A DNA stretch of 64,000 nt from [Clostridium] symbiosum (GTDB lineage Bacteria > Bacillota > Clostridia > Lachnospirales > Lachnospiraceae): NCBI GenBank assembly GCA_036419695.1, contig CP143946.1:4086001-4150000 (forward strand), read 5' to 3'. Positions 51,694 through 60,278 of this stretch are shown here, one piece after another; position 1 is the first letter of the stretch, and every line of letters starts with the position of its first letter. Made by a program: the position numbers and the translations under genes. The notes beneath the pieces are model-generated. The model ran no database searches, had not been told where the DNA came from, and saw nothing but the letters and a program-made list of their open reading frames with translations.

Positions 51694-51882
51694 TCACTTT
51701 GAACTGCCGCCGTCAGGGCTTTCCGCTCCGTCCTCATTTTTCCAGTGCTTTTTCTTTTCCATACACATTTTATCCCATATCATTCCAGGGAGATAATGTA
51801 CGTATAACAATATAATGATTGCCGCCAATCTGGGATCTAATTTTTCCATACAGAAAATATTCCCATTCTTCGGCTCTCTCAT
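51694..51882 (-). CDS. Possible small protein downstream of DedA
   Basis: 62 residues starting MREPKNGNIFCMEKLDPRLA, with a short hydrophobic stretch AAIIILLYVHYLPGMIW and a charged tail. CAGGGAAAT stands before the ATG. It follows the DedA gene by 27 bp in the same direction. Not recognised; coding status uncertain. Confidence 0.4.
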   Translation of the reverse strand: MREPKNGNIFCMEKLDPRLAAIIILLYVHYLPGMIWDKMCMEKKKHWKNEDGAESPDGGSSK

Positions 51883-51909
51883 TCCATTTCCCTGTTTTTT
51901 CCTTCCCTA

Positions 51910-52527
51910 TTACTGTTCCTCGCCTTTTCTCCTTCCAAAATAGATTGTACTGCCGATCAGAGCCGCGATTCCCACCACAATGATCGTGATGTTTGAATAG
52001 GTATCGAGCACGCCGAGGATCTTCCCCCAGGAGGCCCCGGCAACGGCTCCGGCCGTTACGAGCACCGTGTTCCAGACAAGGCTCCCGGCAAAAGTCAGAA
52101 TCAGAAAGGGAGCCATCTTCATACCCGCCATCCCGGCCGGTATTGAGATCAGGCTCCTGATAATCGGCACACAGCGGCAGAAAAAGACGGTACTTTTACC
52201 CTTCGTGTCAAACCAGCCTTCCGCATCCTGCACATCCTCCTGTTCAAAATGAAGACGTTTCCCGATCTTTCCCTCCAGCATATTTTTCAGCATATCCTTT
52301 GGTATCAGCCGCCCCGCATAATAAAGAATGACCGCGCCAAAAACGGAACCGGCCGTCGATGCGGCAATCACTCCGGGCACATTCATTGCCGTATAGGTGG
52401 TCATAAACCCGCCAAAGGTGAGAATGACTTCTGACGGGATCGGCGGAAACAGGTTTTCAACCAGAATCAGCACAAAAATCCCTATGTATCCGAACGAGTT
52501 CATCACTTCCACTATAAACTGCTGCAT
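51910..52527 (-). CDS. DedA-family membrane protein
   Basis: About 205 residues. DedA/SNARE-associated signature ENLFPPIPSEVILTFGGFMT near 24-43, GSVFGAVILYYAGRLIPKDM, FFCRCVPIIRSLISIPAGMA with the conserved Arg residues, and a C-terminal membrane segment. The family flips phospholipid or undecaprenyl carriers and supports envelope homeostasis. I chose ATG 52527 (GCAGGTGAATAC in front); a 43-residue extension to 52656 is not supported. Confidence 0.92.
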   Translation of the reverse strand: MQQFIVEVMNSFGYIGIFVLILVENLFPPIPSEVILTFGGFMTTYTAMNVPGVIAASTAGSVFGAVILYYAGRLIPKDMLKNMLEGKIGKRLHFEQEDVQDAEGWFDTKGKSTVFFCRCVPIIRSLISIPAGMAGMKMAPFLILTFAGSLVWNTVLVTAGAVAGASWGKILGVLDTYSNITIIVVGIAALIGSTIYFGRRKGEEQ

Positions 52528-52681
52528 GTATTCACCTGCATAAAACGTATTACTATAATTTATACACCGTCTAAATAATGTATGACTCCCGAAGGGCATC
52601 GGATGTAATATTGATAAGCACGAGGGCTTTGCAGGTTTAGTAAATTCGGCATTCATAGTTCACAATTTTTTCACAATTTTA

Positions 52682-52724
52682 TTAGCACTCACCTATTGAC
52701 AGTGCTAATAATGTGTGTTATATT
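52682..52724 (+). promoter_or_regulatory. CIRCE operator and promoter of hsp20
   Basis: TTAGCACTC (52682-52690), 9 bp, CAGTGCTAA (52700-52708): the CIRCE inverted repeat with a single mismatch from TTAGCACTC-N9-GAGTGCTAA. It overlaps TTGACA (52696-52701), which with 17-bp spacing is followed by TATATT (52719-52724). HrcA binding here would block the promoter at normal temperature. Confidence 0.92.
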
Positions 52725-52837
52725 ACATCTAGAACAGATAGAAAGTATCTGAATCACCCCATGATGAAAAGCAAAAACCGACTGAACAGGCTCTTCATCA
52801 TCGACCATAAAAACATAATTATAAGGAGGAATGACTT

Positions 52838-53278
52838 ATGTTAGTACCGAGCATTTTTAATGATAACTTTGTAGATAATTTTTTCGATGACATGTTCCGT
52901 TTTCCGGGACTTACTTCCGAGCATAACCGCTCCGGTTCCGGTGTGATGAAAACCGACATCAAGGATTTGGGCGAAAATTATCAGCTTGACATTGAGCTTC
53001 CGGGATTTGCAAAAGAAGACATCCACGCTGAACTTTCGAAAGGCTACCTGACCGTAACCGCTCAGAAGACCACAGAGAATAACGAAAAAGATGGGAACGG
53101 CAATTACATCCGCAGAGAGCGTTACAGCGGAAGCTGCCGCAGAAGTTTCCATCTCGGCGACAACCTGAAAGAAGAAGACATTCACGCTTCTTTTGAAAAC
53201 GGCATTCTGAAACTGGTATTCCCGAAAGAGGAACAGCGCAAGGCCGTTGAGGAAAAGAAATTTATCGCCATTGAATAA
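52838..53278 (+). CDS. Small heat-shock protein, Hsp20/alpha-crystallin
   Basis: 146 residues. N-terminal arm MLVPSIFNDNFVDNFFDDMF, alpha-crystallin domain (about 43-140) with YQLDIELPGFAKEDIHAELS, GYLTVTAQKTTENNEKDGNG, YIRRERYSGSCRRSFHLGD and the GILKLVFPK motif. It holds unfolded proteins as an ATP-independent chaperone. RBS AAGGAGGAATGAC. The CIRCE operator upstream indicates control by HrcA; there is a leader of about 110 nt. Confidence 0.95.
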   Translation: MLVPSIFNDNFVDNFFDDMFRFPGLTSEHNRSGSGVMKTDIKDLGENYQLDIELPGFAKEDIHAELSKGYLTVTAQKTTENNEKDGNGNYIRRERYSGSCRRSFHLGDNLKEEDIHASFENGILKLVFPKEEQRKAVEEKKFIAIE

Positions 53279-53410
53279 ACGGAGAAACAGCCATTTTACC
53301 GTTCACCCCCCCCGGCAGAACGGCAAGAGATACCTCCTCCCCCACAATTTTTTAATATAGATGTATATTCTCCTTTTTTCAACACATACTATCACTACTC
53401 ACAATAAAGC

Positions 53411-53459
53411 ACAGGGCCGGACCTGATTCCCCATCAGGTGTCGGCCCTGTCTTTTTTTA
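53411..53459 (+). terminator. Terminator of hsp20
   Basis: ACAGGGCCGGACCTGAT pairs with ATCAGGTGTCGGCCCTGT, followed by CTTTTTTTAT. The rest of 53279-53543 has a family 2 REP-like copy at 53461-53525. Confidence 0.92.
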
Positions 53460-53460
53460 T

Positions 53461-53525
53461 ATCATAGGAAAGCCGCCCCTAAAATAAAAAAAGCTCCGGC
53501 AGGTTACACACTCGCGCGAAGATGG
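53461..53525 (+). repeat. Small REP-like repeat (family 2), copy near phoU
   Basis: ATCATAGGAAAGCCG, then AAAAAAAGCTCCGGCAGGTT and ACACACTCGCGCGAAG; corresponds to the minus-strand copy at 12952-12995. Confidence 0.6.
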
Positions 53526-53543
53526 AATATGCAGCCATCCATC

Positions 53544-54206
53544 CTATAAAATAGGAACATTGTTTAAAGTTCCCGTATCGGAAAATTCCGTCCACTCGCA
53601 TACATTGACCGCATGATCCCCGATCCGCTCCAGATATTTTGCAATCATCAGGAGATCCACCGCCATATCCGACTGCGAAGAATCAGATTTCAGCAGCTCC
53701 ACCACCTCATTTTTCACTTTATCAAAATAGGCGTCTATCATATCGTCCCTCAGCTCTATCTGCTCCGCGGCCTGCGTATCGCGCTGGGTAAACGCGTGGA
53801 TGGCGTCGCGCAGCATGGCTTTTACATTGTCTACCATGGCCGGCAGGTGCTTTACTCCGACAAATGAACGGTTATCGCTCATCCTGATCGTCAGCTCCGC
53901 AATGTCCGCCGCGTGATCCCCAATCCGTTCCAGATCCGTCACCACCTTGAGGGCCGTTGATATGTGTCGCAAATCGCGTGCCACGGGCTGCTGCCTGAGC
54001 ATCAGGGACAGACACCGGCTCTCGATTTTGCGCTCCATCTCATCTACAGTCCGGTCGCCGTTAATCACCCTTTTCGCCAGTACAAAATCTTTTTTATTCA
54101 GGGCTTCGAAGCTGTCTGCAATGGCCTTCTCCACCATCCCGCTCATCTTTACCAGTTCGCTGTTTAACTCCACAAGCTCCTGGTCAAACATCATTCTCGG
54201 TGCCAT
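53544..54206 (-). CDS. phoU: Phosphate transport regulator PhoU
   Basis: 220 residues, two PhoU three-helix repeats, each with the metal-cluster motif: DLERIGDHAADIAELTIRM and YLERIGDHAVNVCEWTEF. It curbs the PstSCAB transporter and signalling through the PhoR kinase when phosphate is plentiful. RBS TTAGGAGGTAAT. Last gene of the pst operon. Confidence 0.95.
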   Translation of the reverse strand: MAPRMMFDQELVELNSELVKMSGMVEKAIADSFEALNKKDFVLAKRVINGDRTVDEMERKIESRCLSLMLRQQPVARDLRHISTALKVVTDLERIGDHAADIAELTIRMSDNRSFVGVKHLPAMVDNVKAMLRDAIHAFTQRDTQAAEQIELRDDMIDAYFDKVKNEVVELLKSDSSQSDMAVDLLMIAKYLERIGDHAVNVCEWTEFSDTGTLNNVPIL

Positions 54207-54254
54207 TTTATTACCTCCTAATCTGTTTACTGGATAAACACTGTCAAGCTGTCA

Positions 54255-55010
54255 TCAGCCGAAACGTCCCGTGATATAGTCTTCCGTTTTTTTCTCTGCC
54301 GGATGTGAGAATAGCTCGCCTGTCGGGGCGTATTCTATTACCTCACCCACCAGAAAAAATGCGGTATAGTCCGCGATACGTGTTGCCTGCTGCATATTAT
54401 GGGTAACAATCACCACCGTATATTTCTGCTTCAGCTCATCCATTAAATCTTCGATTTTCAGTGTGGAAATCGGATCCAGAGCCGATGTCGGCTCATCCAT
54501 CAGAAGGATCTCCGGCTCCACGGCCAGCGCTCTGGCGATGCAGAGTCTCTGCTGCTGGCCTCCAGAGAGTCCTAGCGCCGATTTTTTAAGCCTGTCTTTC
54601 ACCTCGTCCCAGAGAGCCGCTCCGTTAAGGCTTTGCTCCACAATTTGATCTAACCGGCCCTTGTTTTTAATGCCATGGATTCTCGGCCCGTAGGCAATGT
54701 TATCGTAGATGCTCATGGGAAACGGATTGGGCTGCTGGAACACCATGCCCACCTTTTTACGTAAAAGCGTCGTATCCACCTTGGAATCGTAAATGTCTTC
54801 CCCGTCTATCAGGACCCTGCCGTCTATTTTTACACCATCCACCAGATCATTCATCCTGTTCAACGTCTTCAGGTAAGTGGACTTTCCGCAGCCGGACGGT
54901 CCAATCAATGCGGTAATTTTATTTGTATAAATATCCAGGTTGATATTTTTCAGTGCGTGGTTGGAACCGTAATACAGGTTCAAATCCGTGGTAACAATCT
55001 TGGTTTCCAT
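54255..55010 (-). CDS. pstB: Phosphate ABC transporter ATPase PstB
   Basis: 251 residues with Walker A GPSGCGKSTYLKTLNRM, the Q-loop FQQPNPFPMSIYDNIAYG, signature LSGGQQQRLCIARALAVEPE and Walker B ILLMDEPTSALDP. Start at 55010 because GGAGGAAAGT precedes it; four additional residues are possible from 55022. Powers phosphate import through PstAC. Confidence 0.96.
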   Translation of the reverse strand: METKIVTTDLNLYYGSNHALKNINLDIYTNKITALIGPSGCGKSTYLKTLNRMNDLVDGVKIDGRVLIDGEDIYDSKVDTTLLRKKVGMVFQQPNPFPMSIYDNIAYGPRIHGIKNKGRLDQIVEQSLNGAALWDEVKDRLKKSALGLSGGQQQRLCIARALAVEPEILLMDEPTSALDPISTLKIEDLMDELKQKYTVVIVTHNMQQATRIADYTAFFLVGEVIEYAPTGELFSHPAEKKTEDYITGRFG

Positions 55011-55022
55011 ACTTTCCTCCAT

Positions 55023-55892
55023 CTATTTAAGCCTCGTCACATCGAATTTTCCCGTCAGATATCTGGTCAGGAGGTTGATGCCCAGGACGATTACGAGCAA
55101 CACGACCGCAATGCCGAAAGCCTGATCATATTTTGCTTTCTGCATGGACAGGTATAGCTGGATTGTCAGCGTACCGCTGGATTCAAACAGTTTGCCGAAC
55201 AAATCCCTGGGAAGCTTAAAACCGCTTCCCGCCGTGAAAAGGAGCGCCGCCGACTCTCCCACGATCCGTCCGACCGAAAGAATAATTCCGGTCAGAATTC
55301 CAGGAGCCGCACTGGGAAGCAGGATAGTCCTGATCATATACCATTTCGTCGCGCCAATCCCAAGCGCGCCCGAACGGTAACTGTCGGGCACCGTCTTTAA
55401 TGCCTCCTGGGTGCTCCTCGTGATAAGCGGAAGAACCATCAGCGTCAGGGTAAAGGATCCGGTCAGCACGGAGTATCCAAGCTTCAGCGCGGAACCGAAA
55501 AACACCATGCCGAACAGGCCGAACAGGATAGACGGGATTCCCGAAAGGATTTCCGTTGTAAATTCAATCGTTCTCACCATTTTTCCCGGCTTTGCGTACT
55601 CATTCAGGTAGATGGCTGAGCCAATTCCCACGGGAGCCGCAATAACCAGCGTCATCACAATCATGTACAGCGTATTTACGATATTTCCCAGAATTCCGAA
55701 CGTCCCTTTTCTTGCGCTCTGTACCGTGGAAAGAAACTGCCAGGAAATCTGCGGGATGCCTCTCACAAATACATACCCCATGATTCCCACAAGGATGCCG
55801 ATGGCTATGACGGCCGCCAGATAAATAAGCGCCGTAAGCGCCCGATCGGAAGCGCGGGTCTTTTTGTTGTAAATACTTGCGTTACCTGTCAT
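55023..55892 (-). CDS. pstA: Phosphate ABC transporter permease PstA
   Basis: 289 residues, six membrane segments, with IGSAIYLNEYAKPGKMVRTI, ILSGIPSILFGLFGMVFFGS, the EAA loop LGIGATKWYMIRTILLPSAA and GRIVGESAALLFTAG. Overlaps pstC by 11 bp and ends 12 bp before pstB. Confidence 0.95.
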   Translation of the reverse strand: MTGNASIYNKKTRASDRALTALIYLAAVIAIGILVGIMGYVFVRGIPQISWQFLSTVQSARKGTFGILGNIVNTLYMIVMTLVIAAPVGIGSAIYLNEYAKPGKMVRTIEFTTEILSGIPSILFGLFGMVFFGSALKLGYSVLTGSFTLTLMVLPLITRSTQEALKTVPDSYRSGALGIGATKWYMIRTILLPSAAPGILTGIILSVGRIVGESAALLFTAGSGFKLPRDLFGKLFESSGTLTIQLYLSMQKAKYDQAFGIAVVLLVIVLGINLLTRYLTGKFDVTRLK

Positions 55893-56820
55893 TCTCCACC
55901 CCTCCTTTCTGGAACATGCGGGTCAGTACCGTATTGATAAACATAATAAATACAAAGAGGACCAGCCCGATTGTGAAAAGGACCTCTCTGTGGAGTCCCT
56001 GGGAATATGACATTTCCGCCACAATCGCGGTCGTCAGGAACCGGACGGAGTTAAATGGAAGCGGAAGATTCACGGAACTTCCCGATACCAGGCTGATGGC
56101 CATGGCCTCTCCTATCGCCCGGCCGCAGCCGAGTACAACCGCCGTGATAATGCCCGATCTGGCTGCGGGAACCAGCACCTTGAAAATGGTCTGGATATGG
56201 GTTGCGCCGAGAGCCAGTGAAGCGCTTTTTAAATGCTTCGGCACCGCCCGGAGCGCCGATTCCGTGATGCTTATGACGGTCGGAAGAATCATGACCGCCA
56301 GCACTAACACCGCCGAAATCAGATTGGCTCCCCCGGTAAACTGATGGGTCGTGGAACCTGCGAATAATTTAAGCTCCAGTTTGTACATCAGGGGATTCAG
56401 AATCAGGATTCCCAAAAGGCCGTATATGACCGACGGAATCCCGGCCAGCAGCTCCACGGCCGGCCGGACACAGGCGGCCAGTTTCGGAGGCGCCACCTCC
56501 GCCAGAAAGATGGCCGTGAAAACGCCGATCGGCACACCGATCAGAATCGCCATAAAAGTACCGACAATGGAAGTGAGAATCACATAAAGGATTCCAAACA
56601 TAGCAGGATCCGCCGTCGGTTTCCAGACACTCCCAAAAAGGATATCGAGAATCCCCACCTTGAAGAGCGCCGGTGTACCACTGATAATCATATATAACGT
56701 AATGGAAAATACCGCTATGACTGCCAGCAGGCCGCAGGCGGTAAAAATGACTTCCGCCCCTTTTTCTACAGCCGATTTACTTTTATGGCCGCCAAAAATG
56801 GAAAAGTTCTTTTCATGCAT
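55882..56820 (-). CDS. pstC: Phosphate ABC transporter permease PstC
   Basis: About 312 residues with six membrane segments; ELLAGIPSVIYGLLGILILN, the EAA loop LALGATHIQTIFKVLVPAAR and GCGRAIGEAMAISLVSGS. Start 56820 after GGAAGGAGACACAG; a 33-residue extension is unsupported. Partner of PstA. Confidence 0.95.
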   Translation of the reverse strand: MHEKNFSIFGGHKSKSAVEKGAEVIFTACGLLAVIAVFSITLYMIISGTPALFKVGILDILFGSVWKPTADPAMFGILYVILTSIVGTFMAILIGVPIGVFTAIFLAEVAPPKLAACVRPAVELLAGIPSVIYGLLGILILNPLMYKLELKLFAGSTTHQFTGGANLISAVLVLAVMILPTVISITESALRAVPKHLKSASLALGATHIQTIFKVLVPAARSGIITAVVLGCGRAIGEAMAISLVSGSSVNLPLPFNSVRFLTTAIVAEMSYSQGLHREVLFTIGLVLFVFIMFINTVLTRMFQKGGVENDR

Positions 56821-56982
56821 CTGTGTCTCCTTCCAACCGGACAGATTCAGGAATGACGGCACACCCCTGACGACAACGGCACAGGCCGCCGTACCAAGTT
56901 TGAAGCTTCGCATTTTCAAGCTTTCTGCTCTCAGTTACAGCGGCCCGTTATGATGTTTCTTTCTCTGTCTGATTTGCTCTAT

Positions 56983-57903
56983 TTATTTTGTCGTGATAAG
57001 CCCTACGGACTGGATAAGCTCGTCACCCTCGGCGGAATACACATAGTCAAATAATGCCTTTACCAGGTCGCTCTGGGCAGAAATCTCACCGTTGGTCGCC
57101 ATCACAAACGGACGGCTTAAGAAGTAATCACCAGTTTTAATATTCGCCTCATTGGCCTCCACTCCGTCTAAGGTCAGCACCTTAACCGTGTCGTCGATTA
57201 CATCGAGTGACACATATCCGATAGCGCCCGGTGTGGACGCCACCTTAGCCATAACAGCGCCTGTGGAATCCAGCTCGTTGGCATATTTGCAGGCGTCCTC
57301 CAGTTTGAGAATCTCCTCAAAAGCGCCCCTTGTACCGGAACCTGCCTCGCGTCCTACCACTACGACAGGCTGATCCGCTCCGCCTGCGTCCTTCCAGTTT
57401 GTGATTGTGCCGTTATAAATATTGATGAGCTGCTCCTTCGTAAGGTCTGCCGCTGTATTGGCCGGATCCGTCACTACCGCAATTCCGTCGATTGCCACAA
57501 TATTTTCTACAGCTCCCTTTCCCTTCTCCTCATCCTTTAAGTTTCTGGAAGAATTTCCGATATCACTCTGTCCGCCGAGTACCGCTTCGACGCCTGCGGA
57601 AGAACCTGTAAACTCGGCCTGCACCGTCACGTCGGGATATTTCTCCATAAATGCCTCTGCAAGAGCATTGGAAAATTTCTCCATGGAAGTGGAGCCTGCC
57701 AGTGTGATGGAACCGCTCAAATCGCCCTGGGCCTCTGCTGCTTCCGTATCCGCCGCCTCTGTATCCGCCGCCTGCACCTCACCCGTATCCGCCGCCGGAG
57801 CTGCCGTGGACGGCGCTTCAGAAGAAGAACTGCATCCCGCAAGCCCCATCATTAAAACTGCCGCGCCTAAAATTGCTATTGATTTCTGAAATCTTTTTTT
57901 CAT
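56983..57903 (-). CDS. pstS: Phosphate-binding lipoprotein PstS
   Basis: 306 residues. N-terminal signal with lipobox MGLAGCSSSS, an Ala/Glu/Thr-rich linker (30-65), then the phosphate-binding fold: TLAGSTSMEKFSNALAEAFM, GSSAGVEAVLGGQSDIGNSS, and VVVGREAGSGTRGAFEEIL, which holds phosphate by Ser, Arg and Thr. First gene of pstSCAB-phoU. The region upstream on the minus strand has TTACTTTCCTTTTACATTTC, which could hold PhoP/PhoB boxes, but I cannot confirm this. Confidence 0.95.
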   Translation of the reverse strand: MKKRFQKSIAILGAAVLMMGLAGCSSSSEAPSTAAPAADTGEVQAADTEAADTEAAEAQGDLSGSITLAGSTSMEKFSNALAEAFMEKYPDVTVQAEFTGSSAGVEAVLGGQSDIGNSSRNLKDEEKGKGAVENIVAIDGIAVVTDPANTAADLTKEQLINIYNGTITNWKDAGGADQPVVVVGREAGSGTRGAFEEILKLEDACKYANELDSTGAVMAKVASTPGAIGYVSLDVIDDTVKVLTLDGVEANEANIKTGDYFLSRPFVMATNGEISAQSDLVKALFDYVYSAEGDELIQSVGLITTK

Positions 57904-58124
57904 AATGATCCTCTTTTCTCCTTTAAACTCATTTCATGCTCACTCATTTGTTTTACAATTCGCAGTATAAGACATTTGCAGAAAAGGGGAAATCATGCTT
58001 CTGTATAGGAAATGTAAAAGGAAAGTAATATTTTCGTTCTATTATGTCAAGTCAAATGGGGATCGTTGAAAGGATGGCGGACGGGTGGGGAGGTTGGCGA
58101 ACGGATAGAGAGGTTGGCGGCTGC

Positions 58125-58196
58125 GCCTTCAGTCCCGGCCACAGTCTGCCCGGATTCCCCACCCCGCGACCATCTAAAGCCCGGGACTGAAGACTC
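58125..58196. repeat. Miniature remnant of the palindromic repeat
   Basis: A 72-bp piece that keeps the outer arms (CTTCAGTCCCGG and CCCGGGACTGAAGACTC) and the CGGATTCCCCACC stretch of a class II unit, while about 130 bp of the inner hairpin is missing. It lies in the 675-bp gap 57904-58578 between pstS and mntP, which also holds the riboswitch and REP-like copies. Confidence 0.75.
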
Positions 58197-58289
58197 ACCC
58201 CTCCCCGCCCCCGATCCATCCCTGCCGCATACTTATTTTTCACCCATTTCCCTGTTGACTTTTTTTCTCGCTTCCTATAAAATCGTACA

Positions 58290-58360
58290 GAGATAGGGGA
58301 GTAGTTAGCACGTTTGTGTAGTTTGGTCAACATACTGATAGAAATATCTGGCTTAACTTT
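58290..58360 (+). ncRNA. yybP-ykoY Mn2+ riboswitch of mntP
   Basis: Contains the two conserved loop signatures AGGGGAGTAG (58295-58304) and GGTCAACATACTGA (58325-58338), in the order and distance of the yybP-ykoY class, and is followed by a terminator hairpin and by mntP. A promoter TTGACT (58255)-17 bp-TAAAAT precedes it. Mn2+ binding should prevent termination and switch on export. Confidence 0.88.
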
Positions 58361-58369
58361 AAATAATGA

Positions 58370-58408
58370 GACTTATCTGCGGTTCATGCTGCAGATAAGT
58401 CTTTTCTT
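58370..58408 (+). terminator. Expression-platform terminator of the Mn riboswitch
   Basis: GACTTATCTGC pairs with GCAGATAAGTC, followed by TTTTCTT. It lies at the end of the aptamer, about 170 bp ahead of mntP. Confidence 0.88.
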
Positions 58409-58535
58409 GATTCATAGGAAATTACGTCCTATGAATCAAAAACGCTCCGCGAGGATGCACATGCCGCGCAGAGGTAAATGGTTGCTGAAGCAACCGCGCG
58501 GCAGCGCAAAAGCTCCGCGAGGTTGCGCATGAGAC
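58408..58535 (+). repeat. Small REP-like repeat (family 2), double copy between riboswitch and mntP
   Basis: GATTCATAGGA-AATTACG-TCCTATGAATC is a perfect hairpin (58410-58438), followed by AAAAACGCTCCGCGAGGATG-CACATGCC and, after CAACCGCGCGG, a second partial unit AAAAGCTCCGCGAGGTTGCG. It separates the riboswitch from the gene it controls. Confidence 0.75.
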
Positions 58536-58578
58536 AGCCGGCTTCCCGCATATCAATAAACGAACAGGGGGATCTCCT

Positions 58579-59139
58579 ATGTCATTAATCGAACTATTTA
58601 TCCTCGCCGTGGGTCTTTCGATGGATGCGTTTGCCGTCGCAGTCTGTAAGGGACTTTCCATGCAACGTATGAATAAAAAACATGCTCTTATTATCGGCCT
58701 CTACTTCGGCGGATTCCAGGCCGGAATGCCGCTGATTGGTTATTATCTCGGCTACCATTTTAAGGAGGCCATCACCTCTGTGGATCACTGGATTGCCTTT
58801 ATCCTGCTGGTTCTCATCGGCGCCAATATGGTCAAGGAATCTTTCTGCCGCTGCGATGAGGAAGAACTCGATCCCTCCGTGGATTTTAAAACCATGGCCG
58901 TGCTTGCAGTTGCTACCAGCATCGACGCTCTGGCCGTCGGCGTTACTCTTGCCTTCCTGAGTGTCCATATTGTGCCGGCTGTTTCCTTTATCGGTATTAT
59001 CACCTTCTTTCTCTCTGTCGTGGGCGTCAAGGCGGGCAATCTTTTCGGCATGAAATACAAATCAAAGGCCGAATTTACAGGAGGCGTTATCCTTATTATA
59101 ATGGGCACAAAAATCCTGATAGAGCATCTGTTCTTCTAA
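58579..59139 (+). CDS. mntP: Manganese efflux pump MntP
   Basis: 186 residues, six membrane segments in two repeats; the conserved acidic patches are LSMDAFAVAVCKGLSM (Asp near residue 15) and ATSIDALAVGVTLAFL. RCDEEELDPS is the loop between the halves. Exports Mn2+. Start 58579 has GGGGGATCTCC. The Mn riboswitch in the leader fits exactly. Confidence 0.95.
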   Translation: MSLIELFILAVGLSMDAFAVAVCKGLSMQRMNKKHALIIGLYFGGFQAGMPLIGYYLGYHFKEAITSVDHWIAFILLVLIGANMVKESFCRCDEEELDPSVDFKTMAVLAVATSIDALAVGVTLAFLSVHIVPAVSFIGIITFFLSVVGVKAGNLFGMKYKSKAEFTGGVILIIMGTKILIEHLFF

Positions 59140-59319
59140 TCGGATTTACTTTACTAAGCGGCTCTGTCTATTCCTTCCGTCAAAAAAGTTAAGGAAACGG
59201 TAATATCCGAAGATTTCCTGACATTTCTTTTAAATGCCCCCATTCTGACCCGTTTTCTGGTAAAATGAGGGTATCACGATTTAAATAGACTATTCTAAGA
59301 TGATAAGGAGAAGATTTGT

Positions 59320-60048
59320 ATGAAGAATTTCAGATTATCCGCATTTATCACCAGAAAGGCGCCTGTGCTTCTCGGAGCGCTCGCGGCTACTGTGCTGATG
59401 GCATTTTCGAGTCCGGCCAAAGCCATTGCCGCTGAGGACGGCCAGGGTTCTCTCGATCTGTACCGTGTCTACGGTACGGTTTCCCATGAGGGCGAGCGCC
59501 TGATGCTCAATCATATTCAGGGAGACACGACACTCGATGCACTGGTTTTGAACATCTCAGATGAAACACGGATTCTGGATGCCCTGAACGGTTATCCCGT
59601 ATCCGCCGATTCCCTGAAGGACGGAGAGATGGTTTATGCCTACATAAGTCCGGCCATGGCCCTCAGCCTGCCTCCGCAGTCCCACGCCGAGATGATTATC
59701 TGCCAGATCCCGGCCGGTTTTGCCGCTCCGTCCTATGAAACAGCCGTTAAGCTTACCGGAAACAGTGAATCGGGCTGGCAGCTTACAACAAAACGCGGTA
59801 TGGTATACGGCATTGACAGCGAGACAACCGTCCTCCCCTACCTGACCAGGAATATCGTCACTCCGGAAGATCTCACCTCCGGCACCACCTGTCTTGTATG
59901 GCCCGACCGTAATATGACCGACGCTTCCGGCAATGAAATCATCCACGCCTCAAAGGTTGTCATCTTCCCGGGCGGCGACTCTGCCGATCGGAATTCCTCC
60001 GGTCCTGCCTCCGATCCGGTTCTAACCGATAAAATAGCGCTGCAGTAA
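59320..60048 (+). CDS. Secreted protein of unknown function
   Basis: 242 residues. MKNFRLSAFITRKAPVLLGA leads into LAATVLMAFSSPAKAIAAED, a signal peptide with a likely cut after AKAIA or AIAAE. The mature part is mostly beta-rich (YRVYGTVSHEGERLMLNHIQ, LVLNISDETRILDALNGYPV) and ends in a Ser/Asp-rich tail. Strings like DETRILDA and DSETTVLPYL suggest a small repeated beta fold. No family recognised. RBS AAGGAGAAGATTTG; own terminator downstream. Confidence 0.82.
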   Translation: MKNFRLSAFITRKAPVLLGALAATVLMAFSSPAKAIAAEDGQGSLDLYRVYGTVSHEGERLMLNHIQGDTTLDALVLNISDETRILDALNGYPVSADSLKDGEMVYAYISPAMALSLPPQSHAEMIICQIPAGFAAPSYETAVKLTGNSESGWQLTTKRGMVYGIDSETTVLPYLTRNIVTPEDLTSGTTCLVWPDRNMTDASGNEIIHASKVVIFPGGDSADRNSSGPASDPVLTDKIALQ

Positions 60049-60110
60049 TTCTTTATCAGCCGCGGCATCACAGTACGGCTGCATTTTTACAATAAAAAAG
60101 ATAGTTAAAG

Positions 60111-60145
60111 AAAAGGCCTCCTGCATGATGCGGGACGCCTTTTTT
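60111..60145 (+). terminator. Terminator of the secreted-protein gene
   Basis: AAAAGGCcTCCtGCAT pairs with ATGCGGGAcGCCTTTTTT. Confidence 0.82.
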
Positions 60146-60278
60146 AGTGTCTTTATTGGTCTTCTTAATTTTTCCTCTTTATCCTATCTCTTTAAGGCTC
60201 CGATACATGCCTGTCATTGTTTCATGCCAGAGGGCCGGCCCGTTTCCTGAGTGATTTCCTCCTCCACTCTCTTTTGCA

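Noticed and set aside
57904..58060. PhoP/PhoB boxes upstream of pstS
   Set aside because: TTACTTT and TTACATT words occur at plausible spacing but do not make a convincing direct-repeat array; not called as a site.
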